Positions 18,395 to 26,636 of a stretch of 53,138 bases of DNA are shown here, piece by piece (position 1 is the first letter of the stretch; each line of letters starts with the position of its first letter). This DNA comes from Candidatus Allofournierella merdigallinarum. Its GTDB lineage: Bacteria; Bacillota; Clostridia; Oscillospirales; Ruminococcaceae. The notes below the pieces were generated by a model. The model searched no databases, was not told the DNA's origin, and saw only the letters and a program-made list of their open reading frames with translations. Both the position numbers and the translations under genes were made by a program. The stretch is from the NCBI GenBank assembly GCA_019117205.1, contig DXAC01000093.1:1-53138 (forward strand). The letters are read 5' to 3'.

Positions 18395-20272
18395 TCACTT
18401 CAGGCCGTAGTTTTCAAACAGCAGGTTGAAATGCCGGTTGTAGTAGGGGTCGCCGGCGGCGATCATCTCCCGGTACTTTTCGATGAACCGGGCCTTTTCC
18501 CCCTGGTAGCGGCGGGCGTTCTCGCTGAGGGTGTCCAGCCCGCGGCTCTTGCTCTCGTAGTGGTAGGCCTCCGCAAAGGGAGTGAACACGTTGGTGAGGC
18601 CCTGTTTCCAAAGCTTCAGGCACAGGTCGATGTCGTTGTAAGCCACCGCGAAGTTTTCTTCATCCAGGCCGCCCATCTCATCGTAGAGGGCGGTCTTGAC
18701 CATCAGGCAGGCCCCGGTCACCGCCAGCAGGTTCTGAGGGGTGGCCAGCCGGTAGAGGTCCCCCGCCGATGCCCGGGGGTGGCTCTTGTGGCTGTGGCCG
18801 GCGGTGCCGCCGATGCCGAGGAACACCCCCGCGTGCTGGATGCGGTCGTCGGGGTAGTAGAGCTTGGCCCCCACGCAGCCCACGTCCGGCCGCTGGCTGT
18901 ACATGAGCATCTCCGCCAGAAACCCCTCGCTGAGCAGCTCGATGTCGTTGTTCAAAAGCAGCAGCTGTTCGCCCTTTGCGGCCTGGCGGGCGAAGTTGTT
19001 CACCGCCGAGAAGTTGAAGCCCCCCTGGTAGGTGACCACCCGCAGGCGGGGGTACTTTTTTCGCGCCGCCTCGTAATACGCAAAGGTGGCCGGGTCGGCG
19101 GAGTTGTTCTCCGCCACGATCACCTCGAAGTTGTCGTAGCCCGCCTTTTCGTACAGGCTCGCAAGGCAGCGGTCCAGGTCGTCGATGTGGTCTTTGTTCG
19201 GGATGAGCACGCTGATGAGGGGCGTGCCGGTGAGGGCGTACCTCACCCGGTAGGCCCCGGGACAGCCCTCGATGCGCTTGGCGGCGCCCTCCAGGCCCAC
19301 CCGTTTCAGGTGGTCGTCGATGGCCTTTTCCCCCGCCGCCAGGGCGTAGGGCTTGGCCTCCATGCCGCTGGCGGTGCTGCCGGAATGGCTGCGCCAGATG
19401 TAGAGCACATAGGGGATGTGGGCCACCTTTTGGGCGTGCTCGGTGAGGCGCAGGATCAGCTCAAAGTCCTGGCTGCCGTCGTACGCGCTGCGCTCGCCGC
19501 CCCCCGCCCTTTCCAGCAGCGGCCGGGAGAACGCGGCCAGGTGGGTGATGTAGTTGCAGCCCCGCAGGTAGTCCGGTTCGAAATCCGGCTTGAAGTGGTA
19601 GTCCACCAGATGTTTTAAGTCCGCCGACAGAACGATCTCGTCGGAGTAGACGAAGTCCGCCCCCGCCAGCGCCTCCTTTGCCACCCGGTACAGGGCGTTG
19701 GCATAGAGCACATCGTCGTGGTCCAGCAATGTGAGCCAGTCGCCGCCGGCGGCGGCCAGCGCCGCGTTGGTGTTGGCGGCGATGCCGCCGTTCTCCGCCA
19801 GCTTCAGGTAGCGGATGCGCCTGTCCTTTTGGGCAAAGCCCCGGGCGACGCGGCCCACTTCTCCGTGCGCCTCGTCGGAGGCGTCCGCCAGCACCAGCTC
19901 CCACCGGGCGTAGCTCTGGCCCAGCACGCTTTTGATCATCTGGCGCAGAAAGGGCAGGGGGGTGTTGTACAGCGGTACACAGACGCTGATGACGGGCCCA
20001 GCCAGGTCTTCCGCCCGCTGGGCTTTCAGCATCCGGCGGGTGGGCAGGTCCGCCCGGTAGCGCCAGGTATCCCGGTGCAGCGCCAGCCGGATGCGGAACT
20101 CCACCTCCCGCCACAGGGCCTCAAGGCCCTCCTCCCGGCCCACCCGGGCGCACCAGGCGGCCACCTGGCGGATGTGGCCGGGGTCCAGCAGGCGGCGGGC
20201 CATGCCGCCCACGCTGTCCGCCCGGGCCACGTCGGCGGGCAGGGGGGCCTCCAGTTCTCTTTTGTCCGGCAT
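18395..20272 (-). CDS. Double-domain family 2 glycosyltransferase, paralogue
   Basis: A 625-residue protein, nearly the same length and domain order as its downstream neighbour: GT-A domain one from about residue 90 (VISVCVPLYNTP, LTLLDHDDVL) and domain two from about 350 (LISVLIPNKDH, LLLLNNDIEL, YNDIDLCLKL). Long stretches align with the neighbour, such as ADASDEAH, DPYYNR-like ends and AYHYESKSRG, so the pair arose by tandem duplication. The ATG at 20272 has AAAGGAGA before it; an upstream open extension overlaps the ABC ATPase gene and has no ribosome site. It probably adds different residues of the same exported glycan. Confidence 0.88.
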   Translation of the reverse strand: MPDKRELEAPLPADVARADSVGGMARRLLDPGHIRQVAAWCARVGREEGLEALWREVEFRIRLALHRDTWRYRADLPTRRMLKAQRAEDLAGPVISVCVPLYNTPLPFLRQMIKSVLGQSYARWELVLADASDEAHGEVGRVARGFAQKDRRIRYLKLAENGGIAANTNAALAAAGGDWLTLLDHDDVLYANALYRVAKEALAGADFVYSDEIVLSADLKHLVDYHFKPDFEPDYLRGCNYITHLAAFSRPLLERAGGGERSAYDGSQDFELILRLTEHAQKVAHIPYVLYIWRSHSGSTASGMEAKPYALAAGEKAIDDHLKRVGLEGAAKRIEGCPGAYRVRYALTGTPLISVLIPNKDHIDDLDRCLASLYEKAGYDNFEVIVAENNSADPATFAYYEAARKKYPRLRVVTYQGGFNFSAVNNFARQAAKGEQLLLLNNDIELLSEGFLAEMLMYSQRPDVGCVGAKLYYPDDRIQHAGVFLGIGGTAGHSHKSHPRASAGDLYRLATPQNLLAVTGACLMVKTALYDEMGGLDEENFAVAYNDIDLCLKLWKQGLTNVFTPFAEAYHYESKSRGLDTLSENARRYQGEKARFIEKYREMIAAGDPYYNRHFNLLFENYGLK

Positions 20273-20301
20273 GGGCTTTCTCTCCTTTGCTCCGGGCGCG
20301 G

Positions 20302-20333
20302 AAAACAGCCAGGGGGGCCGGCCTCCTGGCTGT
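20302..20333 (-). terminator. Hairpin with short U-run inside the glycan operon
   Basis: On the - strand ACAGCCAGG pairs with CCTGGCTGT around a GC-rich loop and is followed by TTTTCC. It lies between the ABC ATPase and glycosyltransferase genes and may reduce rather than stop read-through. Confidence 0.4.
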
Positions 20334-20340
20334 GACGTTT

Positions 20341-21084
20341 TCACTCGGCGTCCCGGGTGGTCTGTTTGTAGGCGGCGCACACCTCTTCGGTGGGGCCGTT
20401 CATCTTGATGTGGCCGTGCTCCAGCCAGGCCACCTTGTTGCACATGCGCTCGATCTGCTCGATGGAGTGGCTCACCAGGATCACCGTGGTGCCGCCGCTC
20501 ATGAGCTTCTGCATCCGGTCCTCGCACTTTTGCTGGAACAAAAAGTCACCCACGCTTAAAATTTCGTCGGCGATGAGGATGTCCGGCTTGGTGATGGTGG
20601 CGATGGCAAAGGCGATGCGGGCCACCATGCCGCTGGAGTAGTTCTTCAGCGGCACGTCCAGAAAGTCGTGCAGCTCGCTGAACTCCACGATCTCGTCGAA
20701 CTGCTCCCGGATGTACTTGGGGGTGAAGCCCAGCACCGCCCCGTTCAAAAAGATGTTCTCCCGGGCGGTGAGGTCCATGTCGAAGCCCGCCCCCAGCTCG
20801 ATGAGGGGGGCGATGGTGCCCCGCACCACGCAGTTGCCGGTGGTGGGCTTGTACACCCCGCTGATGACCTTGAGCAGGGTGGATTTGCCGCTGCCGTTGA
20901 GGCCGATGAGGCCGTAGAAGTCCCCCGGCTGCACCGTGAGGCTGACGTTTTTCAGGGCGTAGAACTCGTCGAACTTCAGCTTGCCGTGGGCGATCTGCAA
21001 AAAGTACTCTTTCAGGCTCTCGCTTTTCTCCTTGGCCAGGTTGAAGCGCATGGACACGTCGTTGACCTGTATAATGGGTTCCAT
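20341..21084 (-). CDS. Polysaccharide ABC exporter, ATPase subunit (Wzt/TagH/RfbE type)
   Basis: A 247-residue ATPase. Walker A GLNGSGKST is at 61-69, the signature YSSGM at 149-153, Walker B ILIADE near 169-174 and the switch histidine in VSHS at 206. The N-terminal part with SESLKEYFLQ and a long insertion before Walker A, and the IAPLIELGAGFDMDLTARENI block, are typical of the O-antigen/teichoic acid export subfamily. No C-terminal carbohydrate-binding extension is present, so recognition of a capped glycan end is not expected. GGGAGG lies before the ATG at 21084; the longer frame overlaps the permease gene. It pairs with the ABC-2 permease just upstream. Confidence 0.93.
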   Translation of the reverse strand: MEPIIQVNDVSMRFNLAKEKSESLKEYFLQIAHGKLKFDEFYALKNVSLTVQPGDFYGLIGLNGSGKSTLLKVISGVYKPTTGNCVVRGTIAPLIELGAGFDMDLTARENIFLNGAVLGFTPKYIREQFDEIVEFSELHDFLDVPLKNYSSGMVARIAFAIATITKPDILIADEILSVGDFLFQQKCEDRMQKLMSGGTTVILVSHSIEQIERMCNKVAWLEHGHIKMNGPTEEVCAAYKQTTRDAE

Positions 21085-21097
21085 CGCGGGCCCTCCC

Positions 21098-21907
21098 TTA
21101 CATATACAGGACGAACTTGTCCTGGTTCTTTTTGAACACCAGCAGGCCAAAGGCCAGCATGGCCAGGCTGCAGGCCCCGCAGATGACCACCATGTTCAGG
21201 GTGAGCATTTTGCCGTCCAGCACGGCGGCGCGGAACGCGGTGATGTACCAGTAGATGGGGTTGAATTTGATCAGCGTCTCCAGATACACGTTGCCGAACT
21301 GGGCCGGGTCGTAAAAAATGGCGGAGAAGTACATCAAAACGGTGGTGAACACCTCCCACAGGTGGATCACGTCCCGGAAGAACACCGCCATGGTGGACAG
21401 CACCAGCCCCACCCCCAAACTGAACAGGAACATGGTGAGGATGGGATACACCGCCAGCAGCACGGTGGCGTGCAGGGGGCTGCGGGTGATGAGCATGATG
21501 ATGATCAGGGCGATGAAGCTGAAAAAGTAGTTCACCAGGCCAAAACAGGTCTTCTCCAGCGGGAAGACGTATTTCGGGATGTACACCTTGCGCAGCAGCA
21601 TGGCGTTGGCCATCACGCTGCCCATGGCCATGGTGGTGGACTCCCGGAAGAAAGTGAACATCAGCTGGCCGATGACCAGATAGACGGGATAGTTGGTGAT
21701 GCCCTCGCCCCTGAACTGGAACAGGCTGCCGAACACCACCACCATCACCCCGCACATGAGCAGGGGGTTGAGCACGCTCCAGGCCACGCCCAGCACACTG
21801 CGCCGGTATTTCAGCTTGAAGTCCCGGCTGATGAGGTTATACAAAAGGTATCTGTATCGAAAAAAGTCCTTGATGTATAATTTTGCGGCACGCAAAGGGC
21901 TTACCAC
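21098..21907 (-). CDS. Polysaccharide ABC exporter, ABC-2 permease subunit
   Basis: A membrane protein of 269 residues with six helices. It shows the ABC-2 pattern of a basic N-terminus (LISRDFKLKYRRSVLGVAWSVLNPL) and the loop with LLRKVYIPKYVFP before the third helix. It should form the channel through which the lipid-linked glycan is flipped, with the ATPase 14 bases downstream. The start is uncertain: the GTG at 21907 overlaps the stop of rfbC (GTGGTAA) with only GAGAG before it, while a TTG four codons later (21895) has GAGGTGG at better spacing. Either change is at most four residues. Confidence 0.92.
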   Translation of the reverse strand: MVSPLRAAKLYIKDFFRYRYLLYNLISRDFKLKYRRSVLGVAWSVLNPLLMCGVMVVVFGSLFQFRGEGITNYPVYLVIGQLMFTFFRESTTMAMGSVMANAMLLRKVYIPKYVFPLEKTCFGLVNYFFSFIALIIIMLITRSPLHATVLLAVYPILTMFLFSLGVGLVLSTMAVFFRDVIHLWEVFTTVLMYFSAIFYDPAQFGNVYLETLIKFNPIYWYITAFRAAVLDGKMLTLNMVVICGACSLAMLAFGLLVFKKNQDKFVLYM

Positions 21908-22467
21908 CTCTCAAAATACTCGAAGCTCTGGTCGGCAAAGGGGATGTGGCGCTTGTCCTTTTCGCTGAGCAGATACGCACAGCCGCAGTCCGGCCACCGG
22001 ATGCCCACGGTGGGGTCATCGTAGGGGATGCCGCCCTCGGCGGCGGGGTCGTAGTAGTCGGTGCACTTGTAGCAGAACTCCGCCGCGTCGCTGAGCACCA
22101 GAAAGCCGTGGGCGAAGCCCTTGGGCACATAGAACTGGCGCTTGTTCTCCTCGCTTAAGACAACGCCGGTCCATCTGCCAAAGGTGGGGCTGTTCGGCCG
22201 GCAGTCCACCGCCACGTCGAACACCTCGCCTTTGGTCACCCGCACCAGCTTGCCCTGGGTGTGCTCTTTCTGGAAGTGGACCCCCCGCAGCACCCCCCGG
22301 GACGAGCGGGACTGGTTGTCCTGCACGAACTCGTCGGTGATGCCGGCGGCGGCGAACTCCTCCTTTTGGAAAGTCTCCATGAAGTAGCCCCGCGCGTCGC
22401 CGAAGACGGTGGGCTCCACGACGAGCACCCCGGGCAGTTCCGTCTCGATGAATTTGAATTTACCCAT
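21901..22467 (-). CDS. rfbC: dTDP-4-dehydrorhamnose 3,5-epimerase family
   Basis: A 188-residue cupin enzyme that epimerises C3 and C5 of a dTDP-4-keto-6-deoxyhexose. The catalytic histidine is H64 in LRGVHFQ and the acid tyrosine is about Y133 in FCYKCTDYYDP; GGIPYDDPTVGIRWP near the C-terminus is standard. Length matches the family. Its start overlaps the stop of the ketoisomerase gene (ATGGGTAA). No rfbA, rfbB or rfbD is in this window, so the dTDP-4-keto-6-deoxyglucose substrate must be made elsewhere. With the ketoisomerase and aminotransferase upstream, the product could be an amino-deoxy sugar rather than, or besides, rhamnose. Confidence 0.92.
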   Translation of the reverse strand: MGKFKFIETELPGVLVVEPTVFGDARGYFMETFQKEEFAAAGITDEFVQDNQSRSSRGVLRGVHFQKEHTQGKLVRVTKGEVFDVAVDCRPNSPTFGRWTGVVLSEENKRQFYVPKGFAHGFLVLSDAAEFCYKCTDYYDPAAEGGIPYDDPTVGIRWPDCGCAYLLSEKDKRHIPFADQSFEYFERW

Positions 22468-22915
22468 TGCCTTTTACCCCTTGTTCCTCGCTTTGTTGTG
22501 CCAGCGCGGCCTTGAAGCCCTCGTACTCCCGCAGGTACTCCGCCCCGTCGTAGTGCTCGCTGGCCAGCACCAGCAGCACGCTGTCCGGTGAGAAGTCGTA
22601 CATGTCTTTCCACACCATGCGAGGGATGTAGATGCCGGTGTTGGGCTTGTCCAGGCAGTAGACCTGCTCGCGGCCGCAGCCGTCGTCCACCCGCACCTTG
22701 CTGTGGCCCGCCACGTTGATGAGCACGAACTCGGTGCGCCGGTTGGCGTGCTGGCCCCGCACCACGGTGGTGTCGCTGCCGTAGATGTAGAACACCCGCT
22801 TGATCTCAAAGGGCACCTGCCGGGCGCCCTCCACCACGATGAGGCTGCCCCGCTCGTCGCCAAGGTCGGCAAAGCTGAGCATTTTCACCCGGTCGTAGTT
22901 GTCGTTTTTCATCAT
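22460..22915 (-). CDS. FdtA/WxcM-type dTDP-4-keto-6-deoxyhexose ketoisomerase
   Basis: A 151-residue single cupin. VRGQHANRRTEFVLINVAG holds the histidine/arginine pattern conserved in FdtA, QdtA and the N-half of WxcM, which convert dTDP-4-keto-6-deoxyglucose to the 3-keto isomer. That product is the substrate for a PLP aminotransferase, and such a gene lies directly upstream, making an FdtA-FdtB-like pair for a 3-amino-3,6-dideoxyhexose. Start: two adjacent ATGs (22915, 22912); GGGAG lies 7 bases before the first. Stereochemistry (Fuc3N or Qui3N) cannot be read from the sequence. Confidence 0.82.
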   Translation of the reverse strand: MMKNDNYDRVKMLSFADLGDERGSLIVVEGARQVPFEIKRVFYIYGSDTTVVRGQHANRRTEFVLINVAGHSKVRVDDGCGREQVYCLDKPNTGIYIPRMVWKDMYDFSPDSVLLVLASEHYDGAEYLREYEGFKAALAQQSEEQGVKGNG

Positions 22916-22916
22916 A

Positions 22917-24017
22917 TCACGGCTCCCAGGCGTTGATGGCCTCGATCACAAAGGTCTGTTCGGCTTCGGTCATGCCGTTGTACATAGGCAGGCTGAGCAC
23001 CTCGCCGGCGTAGCGCTCGGCGATGGGGTAGCTGCCCGGCCCCTTGCCCAGATACCGGTAGGCCTCCGACAGGTGGGGCGGGATGGGGTAATGGATGATG
23101 GTGCCGATGCCCTTTTCCTTTAAATAGGCGGCCAGCTCGTCCCGGCCCTTTTCCACGTGGATGACGAACTGGTGCCAGGTGCTGTCCGCCCCCGGGCGCA
23201 CTTCGGGCAGCCGGATGCAGGGGTTTTCAAGCTCGGCCAGGTACCGCCCGGCGATGGCCCGGCGCTCGGCGTCAAACTCCGGCAGGTGCTTCAGCTTCAC
23301 CCGCAGCAGGCCCGCCTGCAATTCGTCCAGCCGGGAGTTGGTGCCCACCACCTGGTTGTGATAGCGCTTTTCGCTGCCGTAGTTGCGGAACACCCGGAAC
23401 TTTTGGGCCAGGGCAGCGTCGTCGGTAACGATGCAGCCCGCGTCCCCAAAGGCGCCGCAGCCCTTGGTGGGGTAAAAGGAGAAGCAGCCCACGTCCCCAA
23501 AGGTGCCCACCGTCTTGCCCTGCCAGTGGTTGCCGTGGCTCTGGGCGCAGTCCTCCACCACCCTGAGGCCATGGCGGCGGGCGATGTCCATGATGCGGGT
23601 CATGTCGCAGCTCTGGCCGAACAGGTGCACCGCCAGAATGGCCCTGGTGCGCGGGGTGACGGCGGCCTCGATCTTCTCCGCGTCGATGTTGTCGTACCGG
23701 TCCGGCTCCACGAACACCGGGGTGGCCCCGTTCATGGAGATGCCCATGACGCAGGCGATGTAGGCGTTGGCGGACACGATGACCTCGTCCCCCGCCCCGA
23801 TGCCCAAAAGGCGGAAGCTGATCCACAGCGCGTCCAGCCCGCTGGCCAGGCCCACGCAGTATCTGGAGCCGATGTATTCGGCCCACTCGGTTTCAAACTG
23901 CTCCACCTCGCGGCCCAGGATGTACCAGCCGCTGCGGAGCACCTCCACCGCCTTTTGCTCGTACTCGGCGGCGTGCAGGCCGTACTGACGGCCCAGATCG
24001 TTGGGCAGGATGTTCAT
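22917..24017 (-). CDS. DegT/DnrJ/EryC1-family PLP sugar aminotransferase
   Basis: A 366-residue fold-type I aminotransferase that moves an amino group to a keto sugar. The PLP-binding lysine is K185 in FSFYPTKGCGAFGDAG; VVEDCAQSHG carries the aspartate and glutamine that hold the cofactor ring. The nearby ketoisomerase suggests a dTDP-3-keto-6-deoxyhexose substrate as in FdtB/QdtB. The ATG at 24017 is preceded by GGGAGGAG; the longer frame is unsupported. It is the first gene of the seven-gene glycan operon, whose genes are spaced by 1-30 bases or overlap, except for about 70 bases before the first glycosyltransferase. Confidence 0.9.
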   Translation of the reverse strand: MNILPNDLGRQYGLHAAEYEQKAVEVLRSGWYILGREVEQFETEWAEYIGSRYCVGLASGLDALWISFRLLGIGAGDEVIVSANAYIACVMGISMNGATPVFVEPDRYDNIDAEKIEAAVTPRTRAILAVHLFGQSCDMTRIMDIARRHGLRVVEDCAQSHGNHWQGKTVGTFGDVGCFSFYPTKGCGAFGDAGCIVTDDAALAQKFRVFRNYGSEKRYHNQVVGTNSRLDELQAGLLRVKLKHLPEFDAERRAIAGRYLAELENPCIRLPEVRPGADSTWHQFVIHVEKGRDELAAYLKEKGIGTIIHYPIPPHLSEAYRYLGKGPGSYPIAERYAGEVLSLPMYNGMTEAEQTFVIEAINAWEP

Positions 24018-24072
24018 CCGCTTCTCCTCCCGGCGGCGGTCCGGCGGGCCGCACAAAAATAACCATCCTATA

Positions 24073-24100
24073 TTTTACCCCATCCGGCGGCAAAACGCAA
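24073..24100 (-). promoter_or_regulatory. Probable promoter of the glycan operon
   Basis: On the - strand TTGCGT (24095-24100), a 16-bp spacer and TAAAAT (24073-24078), 50-60 bases ahead of the aminotransferase start. Confidence 0.45.
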
Positions 24101-24121
24101 CAAAAAGCGCCAGGTGAACGC

Positions 24122-24157
24122 AAAAGGCCCCGCCGCCCGAAAGGGAGCGGCGGGGCC
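24122..24157 (-). terminator. Terminator of the carboxypeptidase gene
   Basis: On the - strand GGCCCCGCCGC pairs with GCGGCGGGGCC over a 10-base loop, followed by TTTTG. Confidence 0.8.
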
Positions 24158-24163
24158 GCGGTG

Positions 24164-25570
24164 TCATTCGTGCTCCGGGGGCTTGGTGCTGCTGCGGACG
24201 GCGGGCTTGTCCGCCTCCAGCTGCCAGGGGGCCGGCTCGCCGGGCAGGGGCTTGCGGGTGATGATCTCCCACTGGGCGGGGGTGGGGCCACCCAGCCCCT
24301 TGCGGGGCAGCTTTTTGCCGCCCTGACGCCACAGCCGCACCCCCAGCAGCAGGGCCATGGCCACGGCGGCCGCGGCCACCGCGACGCCCACCGGGTTCTT
24401 CTCCGGCTCCAGGGAGGAGGCGGGCACATAGGTGCTGGCGGCCAGCACTTCGCTGACCCCGCTCACCGAAAGGCTCGCCGCGCCCAACGCGGAGGGCTGA
24501 TAATCGTTTTCCGGCAGCGAGTAGGTCACGCTGGCGGAAAAGGGGGTGCCCAGCAGGTACTCGTCCGGGATCTGGTAGTCCACCAGGATGCCGTCGGTGG
24601 AGAGCTCCTTGTGGAGCAGCACGGTGGCGCTTTGGGGCTGCACCGTCACGTTGCCCAGCGGCTCGCCGCCCCCCACCAGCGGCAGGGAAAAGGCGTCGGC
24701 GGGGGCGGGGACCTCCACCCGGGAGAAGTTCTCAAAGGCGTAGTCCAGAATGGCGCAGGCGTCCCGGAACTTGTCCTCCAGCATCTGGCACTTGAGCTCC
24801 ACCGAGATCAGCCGCACGCCGTTTTGCTCGGCGTAGTTCACAAAGGTGGTCTGCGCCTGGTCGTGGAAGCCGTTCTTGGAGCCCTTGGCGTAGGTGCGGT
24901 AGTAGTCGCCGGAGATCCGCATCCAGTCGGTGCAGTGGAACACCCGCTGCTGGGGCTGCTTGTTGGTGGCCTCCATGGTCCAGGGGTCGGTGCGGCAGAA
25001 GATGTCCTCAAAGCCCGGCACCGTCAGGGCCCAGCGGGTGATCAGGGCCATGTCCCGGGCGGTGGTGTAGTGGTCGTCGTCGTGGAGGCCGTGGGGGTTC
25101 ATGTAGTGGGTATTGGAAAGGCCCAACTCGGCGGCCTTGGCGTTCATCGCGTCCACCCCGCCCTGAATGGTGCCGCCGACGTACTCCGCCAGCACGTTGG
25201 CGCCGTCGTTGGCGCTCTCCAGCTGGGTGCCGTAGAGGATGTCCTCCAGCCGCACCACCTCCCCCTCCTGCAGGGCGATGTGGGAAGAGCCGTACTCCAG
25301 CTGGTGCACCGCGTCATAGCTCACGGTGAGCTGGGTGTCCAGCGCACCCTGGGCCTTTTCCAGGGCCAGGGCCAGGGTCATGATCTTGGTGATGGAGGCG
25401 GGATAGAGCACCTCGCCGGCGTTTTTCTCCATGATGACCTGGCCGGTGTCGGCGTCCATCACGATGTAGGCCTCACAGGTGACCGACGGCCCCTGGTAGG
25501 CAAAAGCGGCGGGCGCGAACAGGCCCCATGCCAGGGCCAGGGCGCACGCGGCGCACAGTATCTTCTTCAC
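24164..25570 (-). CDS. D-alanyl-D-alanine carboxypeptidase, PBP5/DacA family
   Basis: A 468-residue exported peptidase expected to trim the terminal D-Ala of peptidoglycan stem peptides. A signal peptide (MKKILCAACALALAWGLFAPAAFA) is followed by the serine motif SITK and the SAN motif in LESANDGAN. The usual third motif KTG reads KNG here (GSKNGFHD), an unusual change in the oxyanion strand. A beta-rich C-terminal domain and a membrane helix (about 395-416) follow, then a basic, Pro-rich tail inside the cell. The start is the GTG at 25570 with AGGGGAA 6-8 bases before it; a TTG two codons upstream is less well placed. It stands alone, divergent from the formyl-THF cyclo-ligase gene. Confidence 0.9.
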   Translation of the reverse strand: MKKILCAACALALAWGLFAPAAFAYQGPSVTCEAYIVMDADTGQVIMEKNAGEVLYPASITKIMTLALALEKAQGALDTQLTVSYDAVHQLEYGSSHIALQEGEVVRLEDILYGTQLESANDGANVLAEYVGGTIQGGVDAMNAKAAELGLSNTHYMNPHGLHDDDHYTTARDMALITRWALTVPGFEDIFCRTDPWTMEATNKQPQQRVFHCTDWMRISGDYYRTYAKGSKNGFHDQAQTTFVNYAEQNGVRLISVELKCQMLEDKFRDACAILDYAFENFSRVEVPAPADAFSLPLVGGGEPLGNVTVQPQSATVLLHKELSTDGILVDYQIPDEYLLGTPFSASVTYSLPENDYQPSALGAASLSVSGVSEVLAASTYVPASSLEPEKNPVGVAVAAAAVAMALLLGVRLWRQGGKKLPRKGLGGPTPAQWEIITRKPLPGEPAPWQLEADKPAVRSSTKPPEHE

Positions 25571-25647
25571 AGGCAACTTCCCCTAAGCACAAATATCGCA
25601 AAAACGCCGCCAGCTTGGCGCGGGCCGGCAGCGGTATGTTCTCAAAT

Positions 25648-25677
25648 ATTATACATACATTTTACCATAGCACACAA
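25648..25677 (-). promoter_or_regulatory. Promoter of the carboxypeptidase gene
   Basis: On the - strand TTGTGT (25672-25677), 18-bp spacer and perfect TATAAT (25648-25653). A second overlapping pair, TTGTGT-N18-TAAAAT, lies 15-20 bases upstream. Confidence 0.65.
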
Positions 25678-25703
25678 GGGGTACACAAAATTTCCACATT
25701 TTG

Positions 25704-25733
25704 TTCAAAAACAACGGGGAAGGGTGGTATAAT
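25704..25733 (+). promoter_or_regulatory. Promoter of the formyl-THF cyclo-ligase gene
   Basis: TTCAAA (25704-25709), 18-bp spacer and TATAAT (25728-25733) preceded by GTGG. The -35 is weak; the -10 overlaps an in-frame ATG at 25732, arguing against that ATG as the translation start. Confidence 0.5.
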
Positions 25734-25767
25734 GAAGTGGATATGGCAAGCAAGGGGGAGAATCGCC

Positions 25768-26337
25768 GTGGAAAAGACGAATATCGCCGAGGAAAAGCGC
25801 GCCGCGCGGCTGGAGGCCCGGGCGCGGCTGCTCGCCGCCGCGCCCGCCGAACGGGCCCGGTGGGGGCAGGAGATGTTCCGGTATCTGGAGATGCTGCCGG
25901 TGTGGCACACCGCCCGCACGGTGCTCTGCTTCATGAGCACCCCCACCGAGCCGGACACCACCCCCTTGCTCCAGACGGCGCTGAAGAGCGGCCGCACCCT
26001 CTGCCTGCCCCGCCAGTGCCCCGAGGGGCGGATGGAGGCGCATCGGGTGGCGGCCCTGTTCGCCCTGCGCCCCGGGCCCCACGGCATCCTGGAGCCGCCT
26101 CCCACCCTGCCGGTGGTGGACCCGGCGGCCATCGACCTGATCGTGGCCCCCTGCCTGGCCGCCACCCCCGCCGGCGTGCGGCTGGGCCACGGCGGCGGCT
26201 TTTACGACCGGTTCTTCGCCCGCAGCGGCGCCGCCCGGGTGGCGCTGTGTCCGGCGGCGGCGGTGTTTCCCCAGCTGCCCGCCGACGAATTTGACCTGCC
26301 GGTGGACCTGGTCATCACCGAGCGGGGCATCCTGTGA
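25768..26337 (+). CDS. 5-formyltetrahydrofolate cyclo-ligase
   Basis: A 189-residue enzyme that uses ATP to turn 5-formyl-THF into 5,10-methenyl-THF, returning stored folate to the one-carbon pool. The signature GHGGGFYDRFF near 150-160 holds the phosphate-binding glycines, and the basic helix at the N-terminus (EEKRAARLEARARLL) is typical. GGGGGAG lies 7 bases before the GTG at 25768, which I take as the start; the open frame further upstream includes the promoter. Its link with pflB and the ZTP riboswitch is by pathway, not by operon. A multi-hairpin element follows directly after the stop codon. Confidence 0.9.
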   Translation: MEKTNIAEEKRAARLEARARLLAAAPAERARWGQEMFRYLEMLPVWHTARTVLCFMSTPTEPDTTPLLQTALKSGRTLCLPRQCPEGRMEAHRVAALFALRPGPHGILEPPPTLPVVDPAAIDLIVAPCLAATPAGVRLGHGGGFYDRFFARSGAARVALCPAAAVFPQLPADEFDLPVDLVITERGIL

Positions 26338-26636
26338 AAACACCAGCGGGCGGAGCCGTGGCAGGCTTCGCGCCCATAAGCACGGGCGCGATTTGCCACG
26401 GCAAACCGCCCTTTGCCTTGCACAGCCCACCGGGCTGTGCATCGCCTGCGGCGAACGGCAACCCTCTTCCGGCGAAAAAACAGCCGTTTTCGCGCACTGC
26501 GCACACGAAAACGGCTGTTTTTTCTGTCAAGGTGTCGGGATCCCCGGTACATGCCCGTGGATCCCGACAGCATTTTGTTTCCCCTGCTTCTCCCGGCAGG
26601 TCTATTGCCAGGCATCACAGGCTCCGCCCGTTTTTG
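26338..26636. repeat. Multi-hairpin intergenic element bounded by inverted repeats
   Basis: The 299 bp between two convergent genes are almost fully self-complementary. An outer perfect 11-bp inverted repeat CGGGCGGAGCC (26347-26357) and GGCTCCGCCCG (26620-26630) encloses, in order: CCGTGGCA/TGCCACGG with CGCGCCC/GGGCGCG nested (26356-26401); GCACAGCCC/GGGCTGTGC (26420-26440); TCGCC/GGCGA (26442-26454); an 18-bp arm pair starting AAAAAACAGCCG (26475-26523), which also acts as a terminator; TGTCGGGATCC/GGATCCCGACA (26533-26569); and CCTGC/GCAGG (26583-26600). It has no open frame with a ribosome site. It could be a MITE-like element or a structured RNA. Confidence 0.7.

Noticed and set aside
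13975..18429. Long + strand frames opposite pflB and the glycosyltransferase genes
   Set aside because: They are shadows of well-supported - strand genes with conserved catalytic motifs.
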